Assembly (NCBI RefSeq): GCF_004337985.1
Contig: NW_021940925.1
Coordinates: forward strand, 528,759 to 592,758
Direction: 5' to 3'
From: Pyricularia pennisetigena
Lineage: Eukaryota; Ascomycota; Sordariomycetes; Magnaporthales; Pyriculariaceae
DNA: 64,000 bases
This document shows positions 9,217 through 20,589 of the stretch, one piece after another. The number at the start of each line of letters is the position of its first letter. The first letter of the stretch is position 1. A program made the position numbers and the translations under genes. The notes below the pieces were generated by a model. The model was not told the DNA's origin. It searched no databases and saw only the letters and a program-made list of their open reading frames with translations.

Positions 9217-11841
9217 GCGGTTCCCAATATAGCGGTTACTAATATAATAATCGTGCGTTGGGTTCGGTTACCAGGTTTATTTATTTGGGATAAATATCGC
9301 GGGCGGGCGACCTTTTTATTTTTGGCGGATTGGATTTTGTTTTTTTATTTTTTTTTAAATGGGTTTTCCTATTTGTTTTTTACGCGCGTTTGCGTTTGCT
9401 GGTTTCGATGGGTTTTTGCTATATTTTTATTGCGCGCGCCTGCGTACATTCGATTTTTTTTTATTAAATACAAACAAATTTTTTTTTCTACTTTTTTTAT
9501 TTTCTTTTTGTTTTTGTAACATTTTAATATAATTATCCAATCGTGCGTTTTTCGATATAACCCTCAATCTTTACCGTTATTTTATTAATCGAAATTAATT
9601 TGGTAAATGCGTCGTTGGAATCCTTTTTTGTTATAATATTAGCTGGGTTATTACGTCCGTTTATCCAGCAAATTTCTATTATTTCCCTAGTTTCGTACAA
9701 TACGCGCAACGATATTATATTTATTATTAGTTTCTTTTTATCGTATTATTTAATTTTATTAAATAATCGTACGCAAATTTGGAATTTATATATATGATAA
9801 TTTGGATATATAATTGTCCCAGGATACTTATTATACGCGCTATTATTATTACAAAAATAAAACTATGGTCGAATCCTGTAAATATACTATATAATTCGTT
9901 TGCTAACACGTTTTTAATTACTTTTTTATATTTGGTAGAGGACCAATGCACAATATTTCCCTGCAATTAGAATTGTTTTTTGCTGCGCGCGATTTTTTCC
10001 CCCAATATTATAATATAATTTCATTGTAAAATTAAATTTTAATTATTAGCGAACGATCTATTTATAAAAATATATAATTTCGCGCGCTCCAGGTTAATGG
10101 GCAAATATATAAACCCCCTGTTCGGGTTTTCCATTTACCATATTAACCGTTTGTTGAAAACGGTTATTGTTTTTTTAATTAATTGTTGGTTGCTTTATAT
10201 TATTATTAATAAATTGTACGCAATTCTTGGTTAACAAATAGTAACAATATATATTCCCCTGGTTTGTTATGTAATAAATTGTTATATTGCATTTGGTGTT
10301 TTATGGTCGACGAATTTAAATTATATTAATTATCCTTTTTGGGTAATGCGTACGTTCTCCCCCTACAATTGGATTTTGCATCCGTTAAATTCCAAATAAC
10401 TGTCGTGCGTAAAAAGCTGTTTTTTTTTAACTCAGAATCCTGTTACGTGCAATTTTTCCTCCTTTAACGCTAAAAAAGTTGGAATTGCAATAATAAACGT
10501 ATCGTTTATTTATATACCCGTAATCCCAAAATAATTTTTATTTCCCGTTATATATAACAAATATAAATTGTATAATAATGGTTTTATTTTTAACGCGTTG
10601 CGGTGGTACGTATAATATATTTTCCACCAATATATACCTAATTTTGCTAATTTATATAGCGACTTTTTAATTTATAACACCGTATTAGGTAAATAATAAT
10701 GGCGAACTTTTTTAGTAACCGTGCGATAATTGTACGTTGCAGGAAATTCTCGGATTGCACGTATATTTGTATAATATCCCGCAATTTGAATTTTATATTT
10801 AATCGCGCGATTAACCCGGTTCCAATCGCCAATAATAACCTTTAGTTGATACGTTAGATAATTGGCGTTTACGTTAACAATCTTTCCTTTTCCGGGTTGT
10901 TATAATTTTATAATATTATCCTGGATTTTTTATATAATTGCGAGGAGGTTTGTCCTTTAATTTTTCATATTAATTTTATTTTCCATATCCGGCCTTTTTT
11001 TTTGCAAAATTCAATTTAGGTTCGCCTGGGTTTACAACCTATTGTGTGCGTCCGGGTCCGGGTATAATTAATCCTGCGGTGCGTCCCGGTTCGCGTCAGG
11101 TTAATTTGGCCTCGTTTCCCCGTCCTAGTCGTGCAGTTTTTATATTTTATCCCGGCCCGTATCCATTTAATTTTGCGATTTGTCCCGGTCCGGTTCAATT
11201 TAATTTTGCGGCGTTTTTTTTTTAGGTCGTGCGGTTTTTATATTTCGGTTGGATCGCGGTGGAATGGTTTGCAATACGTCGTGCGAAAAGTTTTTGGGAT
11301 ATTATTAATGGCTATTATAATATTAATTTGGTCCACAATTTGGATTTGGTACGGTCCCTACCATCTTCTCCTTTTTTTCCATATTAATCATTCGTTTCCC
11401 AACGTAATATCCAATATTTTTTACGCGCGTGGTCCGTTTTTTATATTAAACGCGCGGTTAATAACTATTTCCGCATAATATTTGGCCAACGTTTTTTCTG
11501 TTTTGGATATTATCATCGCGCGTTGCGCGATAATTGCTAATAATATTAATTTTTCGTTAATTTTGGGTTACGCACCGAACATTAGCAAAATTGGAATTAA
11601 TCCGTTTGGTCCAGTTATATTATTTAGGGTTTTTATTATTATTTGCAAAATAGTTTTTTATTCGCATTACTTTTTAATTTCTGGGATAAAATATTAAACG
11701 TATGCCGCAACGGGGCGTGCGCACGTTTTATTTTTCCTAATACCCAATATATTTCCACAGGCTTTTTTTTGCACGCAATTTTTACTATTTTGGCGTTGCT
11801 GTGGAACTTTTCCGATACAAAATTCTTCCCTGGGTCGTACG
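9217..11841 (-). mobile_element. RIP-degraded copia-like retrotransposon, minus strand
   Basis: Read on the minus strand, three Pol regions appear in Ty1/copia order. First is an integrase C-terminal segment at about 11,640-11,290 (GPNGLIPILLMFGAYPR and IKNGP). Then comes a Pro/Thr/Gly-rich hinge at about 11,200-11,016 with imperfect repeats. Then comes reverse transcriptase at 10,832-10,647 (RDIIQIYVQS, matching the copia DxxQAYvQS region), followed by RNase H at 9966-9727 (NIVHWSSTKYKKV, LANELYSIFTGFD). Stops and TpA enrichment show RIP. The element's LTRs were not identified; the right end abuts the family B LTR at 11,842, and the left limit is uncertain (about 9.2-9.6 kb). Confidence 0.75.
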
Positions 11842-12034
11842 TGTTACGGCCAGGGTAAGCATAGCACGGAAGTTAGTTTATTAGCATTTATCGACGAAGA
11901 TTCTACTTTGAAAAAAGGAAAAAAAATAAACAAAGTTTTAAATTTAACGCGACATCGATAAAAATATTACCCTGGTGGGTCGTTAATCCAGGGTTAGGGT
12001 TAAGGTCTGGTAATCTTATGGTCCAAATGTCACA
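11842..12034 (-). repeat. 3' LTR of the minus-strand family B element
   Basis: The 193-bp reverse complement of the family B LTR, from TGTTACGGCC to AAATGTCACA. It lies directly beside internal family B sequence (12,035 on), so it is the 3' LTR of that element. The outer 5 bp are CGTAC; the partner end was not found. Confidence 0.88.
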
Positions 12035-13968
12035 TTACCTTTTTCCAAACCTCGTATATCGACGTAGGTAATTATGCGAAGCTTTTGTTAAATTGCCATA
12101 TTATCGTTTTTTCCTTTTACCGTTTAATTTTCCATGCTCCGCCACGTTATCCTTTTAATTCGGTCCGTCCAATTTATTTTCGGCAGCGGCTTTTATCCAA
12201 ATTACCAATCGTTTCGGCGGTTTTGCGGCATTTTTGTATTTTTTGTAAAAATTGTCAAAAATTATCGCTAAATTTTTAAAATTTTCAGCCGGGTACCACG
12301 TATCGTTTGGATTATATTTTTACTATGCGACCTGGTATTACAATATTTTATTCCGGCCAAATAATCGGGACGTTAGAATTTTATCGACCACAAATTTTGG
12401 TTTTCCGTTTATTTTTTTTGGCGGAGGCGGTTTTTTTTTCTATTGTGGTAATGGGTCCATTGCGGTTTTACGGAGGCGGTTTGCGTGGAACAAATTTTTT
12501 TTAAACGATTTAAATACGTCCAAAATATAATTATATTTTCGTTCTTTTAAAATTTATTATGGTCCGGTCCATTGTAAATTTAATTTGGTCGTCGGTACGG
12601 TCGTCGGAAACCCTTTTTTTTAACGAAAATATAATCGTTAACCCCAAAATTTACTGGTCGCCGCTTATTATTAATTTGTTTTTCCTGCCTCGCCTACGTT
12701 TTAAACGCGTTTTAGCGGACCAATTTTTGGTTTTTTTTAATTTAACGGACGATTTGCAACGTTTTTCGTTTTTGGTTTAAATTAACGGTTGTAATTAGCA
12801 GGTCGGTGGACAACGGGTTTCGGGGTTCGGTCCCGAATATTATTTTTAACGGGCATATACCAAGGTTGGCATACCACGCGGCGTTATAAGCAAAATCCAA
12901 AACAAGCATATATACGCTCCAATTGGTTTGGTATTTGTTGATATAAAACCGCAGTTTTTGGTCCAATTCCTGGTTAGTAATCTTTACGGTATTTTGTATT
13001 TAAAGGTGCAAAACGTTACCGTATTGGTATTTAATACCCGTAAATTTATTCAACGTCGCCATAAATTCGGAGATAAACGGCCCGGCGTTATCGTTAATCC
13101 AAACGAAAAATAATTTTAAAAAAACAATATAAATATCAATAATATTGGGAAACCAGGATTTTTATTATATCGGTTTTTTGTCCTGGAATAATAATTATTA
13201 GGCGATTAAATTTGCAAACGAACATTTATATATAATTATATCCGAATTTGTTTTTGGATATATTTTTTCCGTCAATTATTATATATTTCCAAATATAATT
13301 CGGTATCGGTAGCGGATATAATAAACCCGGGATTTTGTCGTATTTATTTTTATTGTGTTCGTAGTTGTAATGATTTTTAAAATATTTTCGAATAATTTAA
13401 TTTATATCCTCCCAAAAATATTGTTTTTTTAATTATTTGTATCGTTTTATTTTGTTTTGCGTGGGCGAATATTTTGGGTTTGTGAACTTTACGGATTAAA
13501 ACGGTCCTTGAAAAAATTTGTCCGTTTAAAATCGTTTCCGGGACGACCAATCTTTTTTGATATTGGCCTAATTTTTGCTTTTCGTTTTTTTATTATATTA
13601 AATTTACCAAATCTGCGCCGTTTACCACGTGGGCGTTGGGGTCGGTAATATTAACGGCAACCATCGTAAATATAATTTTTTAAATGGAATTAAAATTATT
13701 ATTTGTTTTTTTCCCCAAGTTTTAATTGTTAAAAAATTTGCCGTTTTGCGGGATAAAATATCGGCGGTTGTATTATTTTTACCGCGGCGGTATTAAAACG
13801 TAATATTAAAATTAACCAGGAAATTTGCCCAACGCATTTATTAAATCGAAAAAAATTATTTTGTAAAATACAAAATTAAAATTTGGTGGTTTATAACCAC
13901 GAAAAAATTTATCCCCAATAATTTTAATTTATAATATTCCAACGTTTAAACCTGTTAATTACGGGGGT
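12035..13968 (-). mobile_element. 3' half of chromovirus family B: RNase H end, integrase, chromodomain
   Basis: On the minus strand the order is: RNase H end (YRRGKNNTTADILSRK near 13,760), zinc-binding/integrase core (about 13,640-13,040), integrase C-terminal part (12,966-12,742: DFAYNAAWYANLG, then FGTEPRNPLSTDLL), and a chromodomain (about 12,450-12,250: KILTSRLFGRNK, QYQVAW, DTWYPAENFKN) ending at a purine tract and the LTR. Many RIP-type stops. The 5' part of the element is missing: at 13,968 it meets the family C LTR. It is an inverted paralogue of 1-958. Plus-strand open frames here (for example 12,252-12,530) are antisense shadows. Confidence 0.82.
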
Positions 13969-14462
13969 TGCTAACAGCGGATATAGCTGGTAACCTAGGT
14001 GCGGCGTGGTATAAAGAGTGCGCTAAATGCACTATTGTAACGAAATATCAATGGGTGCTAAATGCACTAAAAAATGGAACGTTGTACGCAATTTGACGGT
14101 AATGTATTGGTGGGAGGACTTTGCTCTGTCCTCTTATATACCCTCCGACATCAAAGTGGGGGTCGGCACGCCAGAAGGGTTTCCGGTGCCGCAAATGAAT
14201 TTCCGAAAAACTAATTTGTATGGGTTTTTGAAAAAACACCCTCATTTGCATACAAACCATCTCTGGGTCTGCACTTAAACGTTAACTTGGTAAAATTTTC
14301 AACCCGGTACAGGGTAGCTAACCCCACTAGCTGACCTTTGAACCGCAACTCCTGCATTTACAAATTAACGGAATTTCGACCACCCCACTTCGGCACTATA
14401 TTATGGGCTATATACAAATAAAAGTGGGCTTATTACATGCAATATAATGCATATAATTAACA
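13969..14462 (+). repeat. LTR-like repeat of family C
   Basis: 494 bp, from TGCTAACAGCGGATATAG to ATATAATTAACA. Other copies are at 32,692-33,196 (plus), 27,764-28,371 (minus, with an insertion) and a 40-bp 5' fragment at 29,237-29,276. TG...CA ends and constant length suggest an LTR. No copy has a target duplication (here GGGGT versus GGTTG), so the copies may be ends of rearranged elements. Which retroelement it belongs to is unknown. Confidence 0.7.
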
Positions 14463-14939
14463 GGTTGTATTTTATTCTGCCATCGCGCCTGGCCCTTGTA
14501 ATCCGGAATACTAATACCTTTAATTTCGCCATATTTTTAAAAAACTATTACTATAACGGAGCGCCCGGGTTCGAACCGTTTATTAATACCTCCCGACAAG
14601 ATAAATTGTTTTAAACCGTGTCGCGCAAACGGCTCACCAATTCTTTGAGTAAAAAGTTTATTCGTTGCTATAGGCTGTGCTGGTTACCCAGCAATTTCTC
14701 CTGAAAAAAAAGCAATATGGCAAGTAGTGGTAATTAACTTGCATTTAAGACAGGATTATTATACCCTTTTCCCAAAAGGCGAGCTTTGCCTTGGATTTGC
14801 ATTTTGGGACTTCGACAGGTTAATTTAATTTCCCCATTTCCGGCCACCGTATTAAATAAAAACCCCTAATAGGCCTAAATAAATTTTTTAGTTAAAAAAT
14901 CAATTAAATAACGCGGGAAAAATGGAAAAGAACACACCA
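14463..14939. other. AT-rich spacer before the P450 pseudogene
   Basis: No gene seen. A short GGTTCGAACC motif near 14,570 resembles a tRNA B box, but no cloverleaf can be folded around it. Confidence 0.3.
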
Positions 14940-16038
14940 TTTACCCTATTGGCCTAAATATTATCGCCCGAATTTTATCCAGGGTCCTGCTCGGCGAAAA
15001 ACTGTGTCGCAACATAAAATGGTTCGAAATTATTAAAAACTATACGGTAAAAGGTTTTATTAACGCCGAGGTTTTGAAACAAAAGCCCAAAATCCTCCGC
15101 GGTATTTACAACCGGTTTAACCCCATGTGCGTCGAATTCCGTCGCATTATCGACCGGGCGATGCAATTTATTGGACCCGTCGTCGAAGAAAGGCGCAGGA
15201 TGCGTAAGGAGGCCATGGCTCGCGGCGATAAAATCCCCTCGTTTAACAATTCGATTAAATGAATTGAAAAGGAGGTTGCGGGCAACCCGTACGATTCCGT
15301 CCTTATCCAAGTAATTATATCCACCAGCTCCATTTATTCGATAATTAATTTGCTGGTTAAAACCATATGCAAGATCGCCGAATACCCGGGCTTGGATTAG
15401 GAACTGAGGGACGAAATTATCCAGGCATTGCGGCCCAATGGTTGGAAAAAGACGGCATTGTACGACTTAAAGCTTTTTAATAGCGTTATAAAGGAGACGC
15501 AGCGTTTAAAACCCCTGACCCTCGGTAGGCAAAAGCTGGATATTAAATTTGCCCACTGTTGCAACAGCGTTTGACAAGCATACGTTAACCGTTCGTCCCG
15601 CCCGCAATTACCATAAACCGGTTTACCGAACGCGACGTTACCCTCCCCGACGGGATTTTCATCCCCAAGGGCACCCGCGTCGGCACCGACACGTCCTACC
15701 GGGTAAACCCCGAATTTTACAAGGACCCATTTAAATTCGACTTTTATCGCTACGCCAGATGGCGCGGCACCGATAAGGACAGCATCGCGCACCTGGTTAA
15801 TACATCGCCGCAAAACTTGGGTTTCAGGCACGGCCGACACGCCTGCCCGGGCCGCTTTTTCGCCGCCAACGAGCTTAAAATTATCCTTTACCACCTGCTG
15901 ATCAAATACGATTTTAGGCTGGTCGACGGCTTTTCGTACGCGACCATGCCGCTGGGGCTTCTGCTAAACGTAAACCCGACCACGAGGTTTATAATGCGAA
16001 GGCGGAAGGAGGTTGAACTGAGCCTGGATTCGCTGTAG
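14940..16038 (+). pseudogene. Cytochrome P450 pseudogene (C-terminal two-thirds)
   Basis: The translated sequence is a fungal microsomal-type P450 without its N-terminus. Segments in order are: SRVLLGEKLCRN near 14,980; IGPVVEERRRMRKEAMARG near 15,175-15,230; KETQRLKP near 15,495-15,515, which supplies the K-helix ExxR motif; YARWRG near 15,755; and FRHGRHACPGRFFAANELK near 15,823-15,880, the heme-binding FxxGxxxCxG with its cysteine. In-frame stops (TGA after FNNSIK, TAG after PGLD) and a frameshift near 15,570 kill it. The TGA is consistent with RIP of a TGG codon. GC content is far higher than in the flanks, so it was inactivated recently or shielded. The motif style resembles CYP68/CYP503-like fungal P450s, but the subfamily is a guess. 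Confidence 0.85.
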
Positions 16039-17945
16039 GGGGTTGTTAATTGCGCAACGATATTTGATTTTCTTTTTTTTTTGTTTTCTAGTTTTTTTAA
16101 TTGTTCGTATGGTCGCTGGGAGGAGGGCCCCGTTCGGTTAATTAATTATATAATATATAATCGCTAAATCCGTTGCCAAATCTAAAAGTCCGTCTGGGGT
16201 CGGGTCCCACGCATCTCCGGGAAGTCTGGTACACGGGTAAAAATGGGCGACTAATGTTTGATCTGTTATTAATAGGAATTGTATAATCGCTTATAATATT
16301 ATTTGGACCATCCTTGCTTCGCAAAGTGGACCAAGCGCTCCATATATATTACCAGCCAAATAGTTTTTAACCAATTAAATTGTAGTCTCAGTGCTTAAAA
16401 AATTAATGAAGTGAGCACGAGCTCCAAGTCGTGACAGGCAGTTACAATGTCAAGCGATTCATCACGTGAAACAGCTTACGGAATAAGGAGGATAAAGGCA
16501 CGTGTGCCCGGCACTGTTAGACTATTGATTGTCTCTCTCTCCTGAACAACCTCTTTATGTTCAACAGTGTTACACTGTGGCTTTTAAGGATGTTGAGTTA
16601 TTTTCGGCTTCTCTACTGTAACTGCCGTCTATCTGTTCTGTACGCAATTTCTACCGCTAATTATAAAGCGTGATAATGCAGAGGTTTCATGCATTATGCA
16701 CGGGCCTCTTTTTGATTCGGATACATGCATCAGATCCACCGCGCAGCACATTACCTCAAAATCGGTAAGTAGGTAGTTATCCAACTAAGGACTTTGGAAG
16801 CTAAAGATCAAGATCGTGATTACGAATCGTGGTGTTTCCAAGTTATGGGTAGACCCTCCCCTATCTCCGGGAGCCTCCTGACATTAAGAATCCCTAATTG
16901 TAGGCTTAGGCGTTGTTCAATGTATTTAATCGCTGCTTAGGCGTTGTGCAGTGTATTTGGTCGCTGCTCAGTCGCTGTTCAGGCTGTTCAGGTGTTGTTT
17001 ACCCTCACTCAGTTGTGGTTTAGTTAACATTCCTTTTTCGGTAATCTAGCAGTTCTTGCAATTAAGCAGTACGTTAGTCCCTAATTTTGACCCTCCAAAA
17101 CTAGGACGAAAATTTGTTTCCATTATATCTTAAAACTAGTTTTCCAAAAAAATGTCGATTAACAATGGTCTTTAAAAATGGCAAAATATTCCCAAATAAG
17201 TCCAAAATCAAGATGTTTTATTTCCGATCTACTAACATTTTTTTGAAAAAACTTTTTCGGACATTCTCTTGGTTGAAAATAAATTTTTGGTTAAAAAATC
17301 CCACATTTTGACAGAAAATAACGCAAAAAGTAGCCAGTAAAATGCTGCGGATAATTAAAATTAATTTTAAAACGCTTTATATATTACCTGGTTGCAACAA
17401 ACTTCCTTACGCAAATTCACCCCAAAACCGAAATAGATATATTATACCAAGCCGGGGGAGTTTTAACCGATATCCAAGCCCCATCCGAGGCAGGATAAAA
17501 TTAGTAAAATAGGCCATTTCCGGTCACCACCCACAATACAGAAAAAAAATCTAGGTATAATTAATTGGTGTTGTATTATATTTTCGATTTTATTATATTT
17601 TTTAACGGACATGTATTGGATTGTTGGAAATGCCCGACATTTTGCTATATAAAAATAATAAAAATATTTAGAAGCGGCACAGTTTTTATTCCTATAACGC
17701 GAAATTCACGATTATACATATGGCCAAATACCCATTATCCTTGGCGAACATGGACCCAGAAGATTTTAAGGGAGGTTTTTTTTACAATATCGACCCACAA
17801 AGTAGCCAGGTGTAATTTCCCCTGGCCTGCAAACTGTATATAACCGTTTATTTAACTCCTTATATTTGTTAAATTCTCTTTTTTTATTAATGGTTTCAAC
17901 ACGAGATTTTCAAATATTGCGAGCCCTCGTACCTTAACCCTCCAG
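16039..17945. other. Spacer with a short shared repeat, no supported gene
   Basis: 16,039-16,900 is of mixed composition with no coding frame I can support. 17,100-17,945 is AT-rich and RIP-like with only short frames. The part at 16,905-17,065 is annotated separately as a shared repeat. Confidence 0.4.
16905..17065 (+). repeat. Degenerate TTCAG-type repeat shared with 38.9-39.2 kb
   Basis: It contains degenerate GTTCA/GCTCAG units followed by a non-repetitive tail (CACTCAGTTGTGGTTTAG, then CATTCCTTTTTCGG and TAATCTAGCAG). The same units and the same tail occur at 38,928-39,165. The present copy carries RIP-like changes. Confidence 0.7.
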
Positions 17946-17950
17946 TTTTC

Positions 17951-18407
17951 TGTTACGACCAGACAAGTTGGGCCAGCACCAGTGAGGCCAGGCGGGGTCA
18001 CACCCCCCCTAACAACACTCGACCTGAGAAAACACCGACCGACAGGAAACAAGATTACGTAAGGGAGGAGATTACGTAACACCACGTAATCGCCAAAAAA
18101 ATAATTTCAGTAATCCTTAAAAGATTATAACAAATTAGGAAAAATGATCTCTGTAATTTGTAACAAATTAAAGAAAATCACTTTTGGACATAATCTATAT
18201 AAAGCACATTCATTACCATATAAATAAATTCGATTTTAGGATTGCTTAACAGCAATTAAATTCTAATTAACTTTGATATTTATTTAAAAACGATTATAAT
18301 TTCACCCCAATTATTGAAAACCCCAATTACCCAATTTAAACGTTCAATTGCTTTAACCCACTATATTTTACCATAAAAACAAATTACCCGATACCTTAAT
18401 CGTAACA
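17951..18407 (+). repeat. 5' LTR of chromovirus A copy 1
   Basis: Starts TGTTACGACCAGAC and ends AATCGTAACA, 457 bp, the same length as the 3' LTR at 24,736-25,192. RIP differs between the two LTRs, so LTR divergence cannot be used for dating. Confidence 0.92.
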
Positions 18408-18659
18408 TTTTAATTGCTCCTGTTCAATATTTTACCTTAAAATATACCGAACAATATCGCCGAAATAATATCTTCCAACAAAACCACCCCTTAAACCCCT
18501 TTTACCATTAACGTTCCGGCCAATATTAACGCCTTACGTCAAATAGTCGCGACGCTCCAAACAAAAAATCGACAATTCCAGGAACGAATAACCGAATAAA
18601 TTAATCGAACTAATAGGAATTATATTAAATACCTTTTACCATTACCCTATAATAGCACC

Positions 18660-19420
18660 CCAAATACCCTGCAGGGATTCCTTACGGGAACCCGGGCCTA
18701 CCTCCATTTTAACGAGGACAATTTCGATAATAACGCAAAAAAAGTCACCTACGCAACCTCGTTATTAAAGGGTAATGCGTTTATTTAATTCGAACCAATC
18801 CTATAAAATTATTTGGACCACGATAAGGAAAAAAACCGTAAAATTGAAACCAACCGCATTTTCGACGATTATGAAAATTTCGAAAAATGCTTTAAAAGAA
18901 CATTCGGTAACCCAAACGAGGAACGCACGGTTAAACGTAAACTGGTACGCCTTACCCAAATTAAATCGGTATTTAAATATACCAGTGAATTTCGACACAT
19001 TACCGCCAAATTACTATAGGGCCCCGAAACCCTAATAGCACGCTTTTATACGGAATTTAAAAAGGAAATTAAGAACGAATTTATTAAAAAAAAACGACCC
19101 GATACCTTAACCGAATACGTAAAATTAACAATTAAAATCGATAACCGATTTTACGAACGAAAATTGGAACGACGCGAAAAACGTAACGTATAAGGACCAA
19201 CCTTACGACAAATTAATATAAAACGCAAATACCAATACCCTAAACCGCTTCGCCAATATAATATTTCCTACGGAATATATAACGGATTTATAAACTTTAA
19301 CGCGACCCAATATAAAAAACTTCGCAAAAATCCCAAAAATAGTAAATATTTTAAATACGAAAAACCAGGATATATAACCAAATTTTGCCCCCAAAACACT
19401 CCGGATTTATACCCCGATTC
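18660..19420 (+). pseudogene. gag remnant of chromovirus A copy 1
   Basis: Broken frames encode a Retrotrans_gag-type segment: YLDHDKEKNRKIETNRIF, GNPNEERTVKRKLVRLTQ, EFRHITAKLL, then stop and ARFYTEFKKEIKNEF. A damaged CCHC knuckle follows near 19,350 (FKYEKPGYITKFCP, in which RIP has replaced expected Cys and His residues). The same segment in copy 2 is at about 26,200-26,940. Confidence 0.8.
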
Positions 19421-20589
19421 CAGAAAACCACGAAAATTAAATACCATTACCCACCAACAAACACCACCGGATTAACACAGTTTAAAAAGCTGGACCGTAT
19501 ATTACAACGATAATTATATAATCCACAATAGCGCAAAAATAAACGCAAAATAGTACCTACAAAAACTTAAAGGCATTCGGACCCTAACAATAGGAAGCCG
19601 CGTACTTATTAAAACCAAACCACCGGCATAATTACGCAAATAAAACGCCAAATTACCCGAACCTACGGAATTAAATACCTTAAAAAAAAATTAAAACTAT
19701 TGGAACAAACCCACCGCATCCGGATAATTTAACAAACCCCAACGGACGAATTTAATAACGAATTAAAAAACGAATTTAACGAAAAAAAATTATATCTTCA
19801 GACCTATACAGTGCAGCAAAAAAAACAACCCCTATATATATAAAAAAAAACTTATCGATTTATACCGAAACGACCAATTAATGCAATTTCCCGGAATACC
19901 ATTTCAAATACAAAGATAAAACCCCATAAAACCAATCGATCCAACCTTCGGAAACCACCCAATTTTGGATACCAAATATCCCAAACACACAAAAATCTTT
20001 TGGGCAAAATATTTTAAAAATAATTGCGGACTACATTTTAGCAAAAAAATAATCCACGATTTTTTTCCACGACGACGCAAAACAATAAATATCCACGAAA
20101 TATATACCACCACGGAATTACCTAATTGGGAAATTAAAATAAAATTTAATACCGAACCAACGGTAATCTTCACCCTTTGTAACGATTACCCCATAATATA
20201 TTATAACCAAAAACAATTCCTATAATACGAATATACCCGAAACATTTACAAAATATATATATTAACCAAAATACAGGCATAGTACGAAACGAAATTACGA
20301 TAACCAGGACCCGCACCCATAACCAAAATCGTGTGGAACCCTAATATTAAGGACAATAAAATACCTACGGACGTACGAAAAGCGCCTGCACCAACAGGGC
20401 ACCGATTTAATAAAATCAACGCTAGAAACAACCATACGCCCCAAAACAAAAAAAATAAAGACCCACGACGCGAATTTAGCAAACTAAAAAATTAAAACAA
20501 CCAAACGGTATAAAATACCAAACGGTAGCAATAAAAACGGAATAAAAAGCCCTAAACGCCACGCAAACCACGAAAGCAGTACACGAACA

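Noticed and set aside
11016..11198. Thr/Arg/Gly-rich 60-codon minus frame as a separate gene
   Set aside because: It lies between copia integrase and RT remnants in the same orientation and is best read as the hinge of that polyprotein.
14520..14620. GGTTCGAACC motif suggesting a tRNA gene
   Set aside because: No matching acceptor, D or anticodon arms can be folded; it is at best a fragment of a tRNA-derived repeat.
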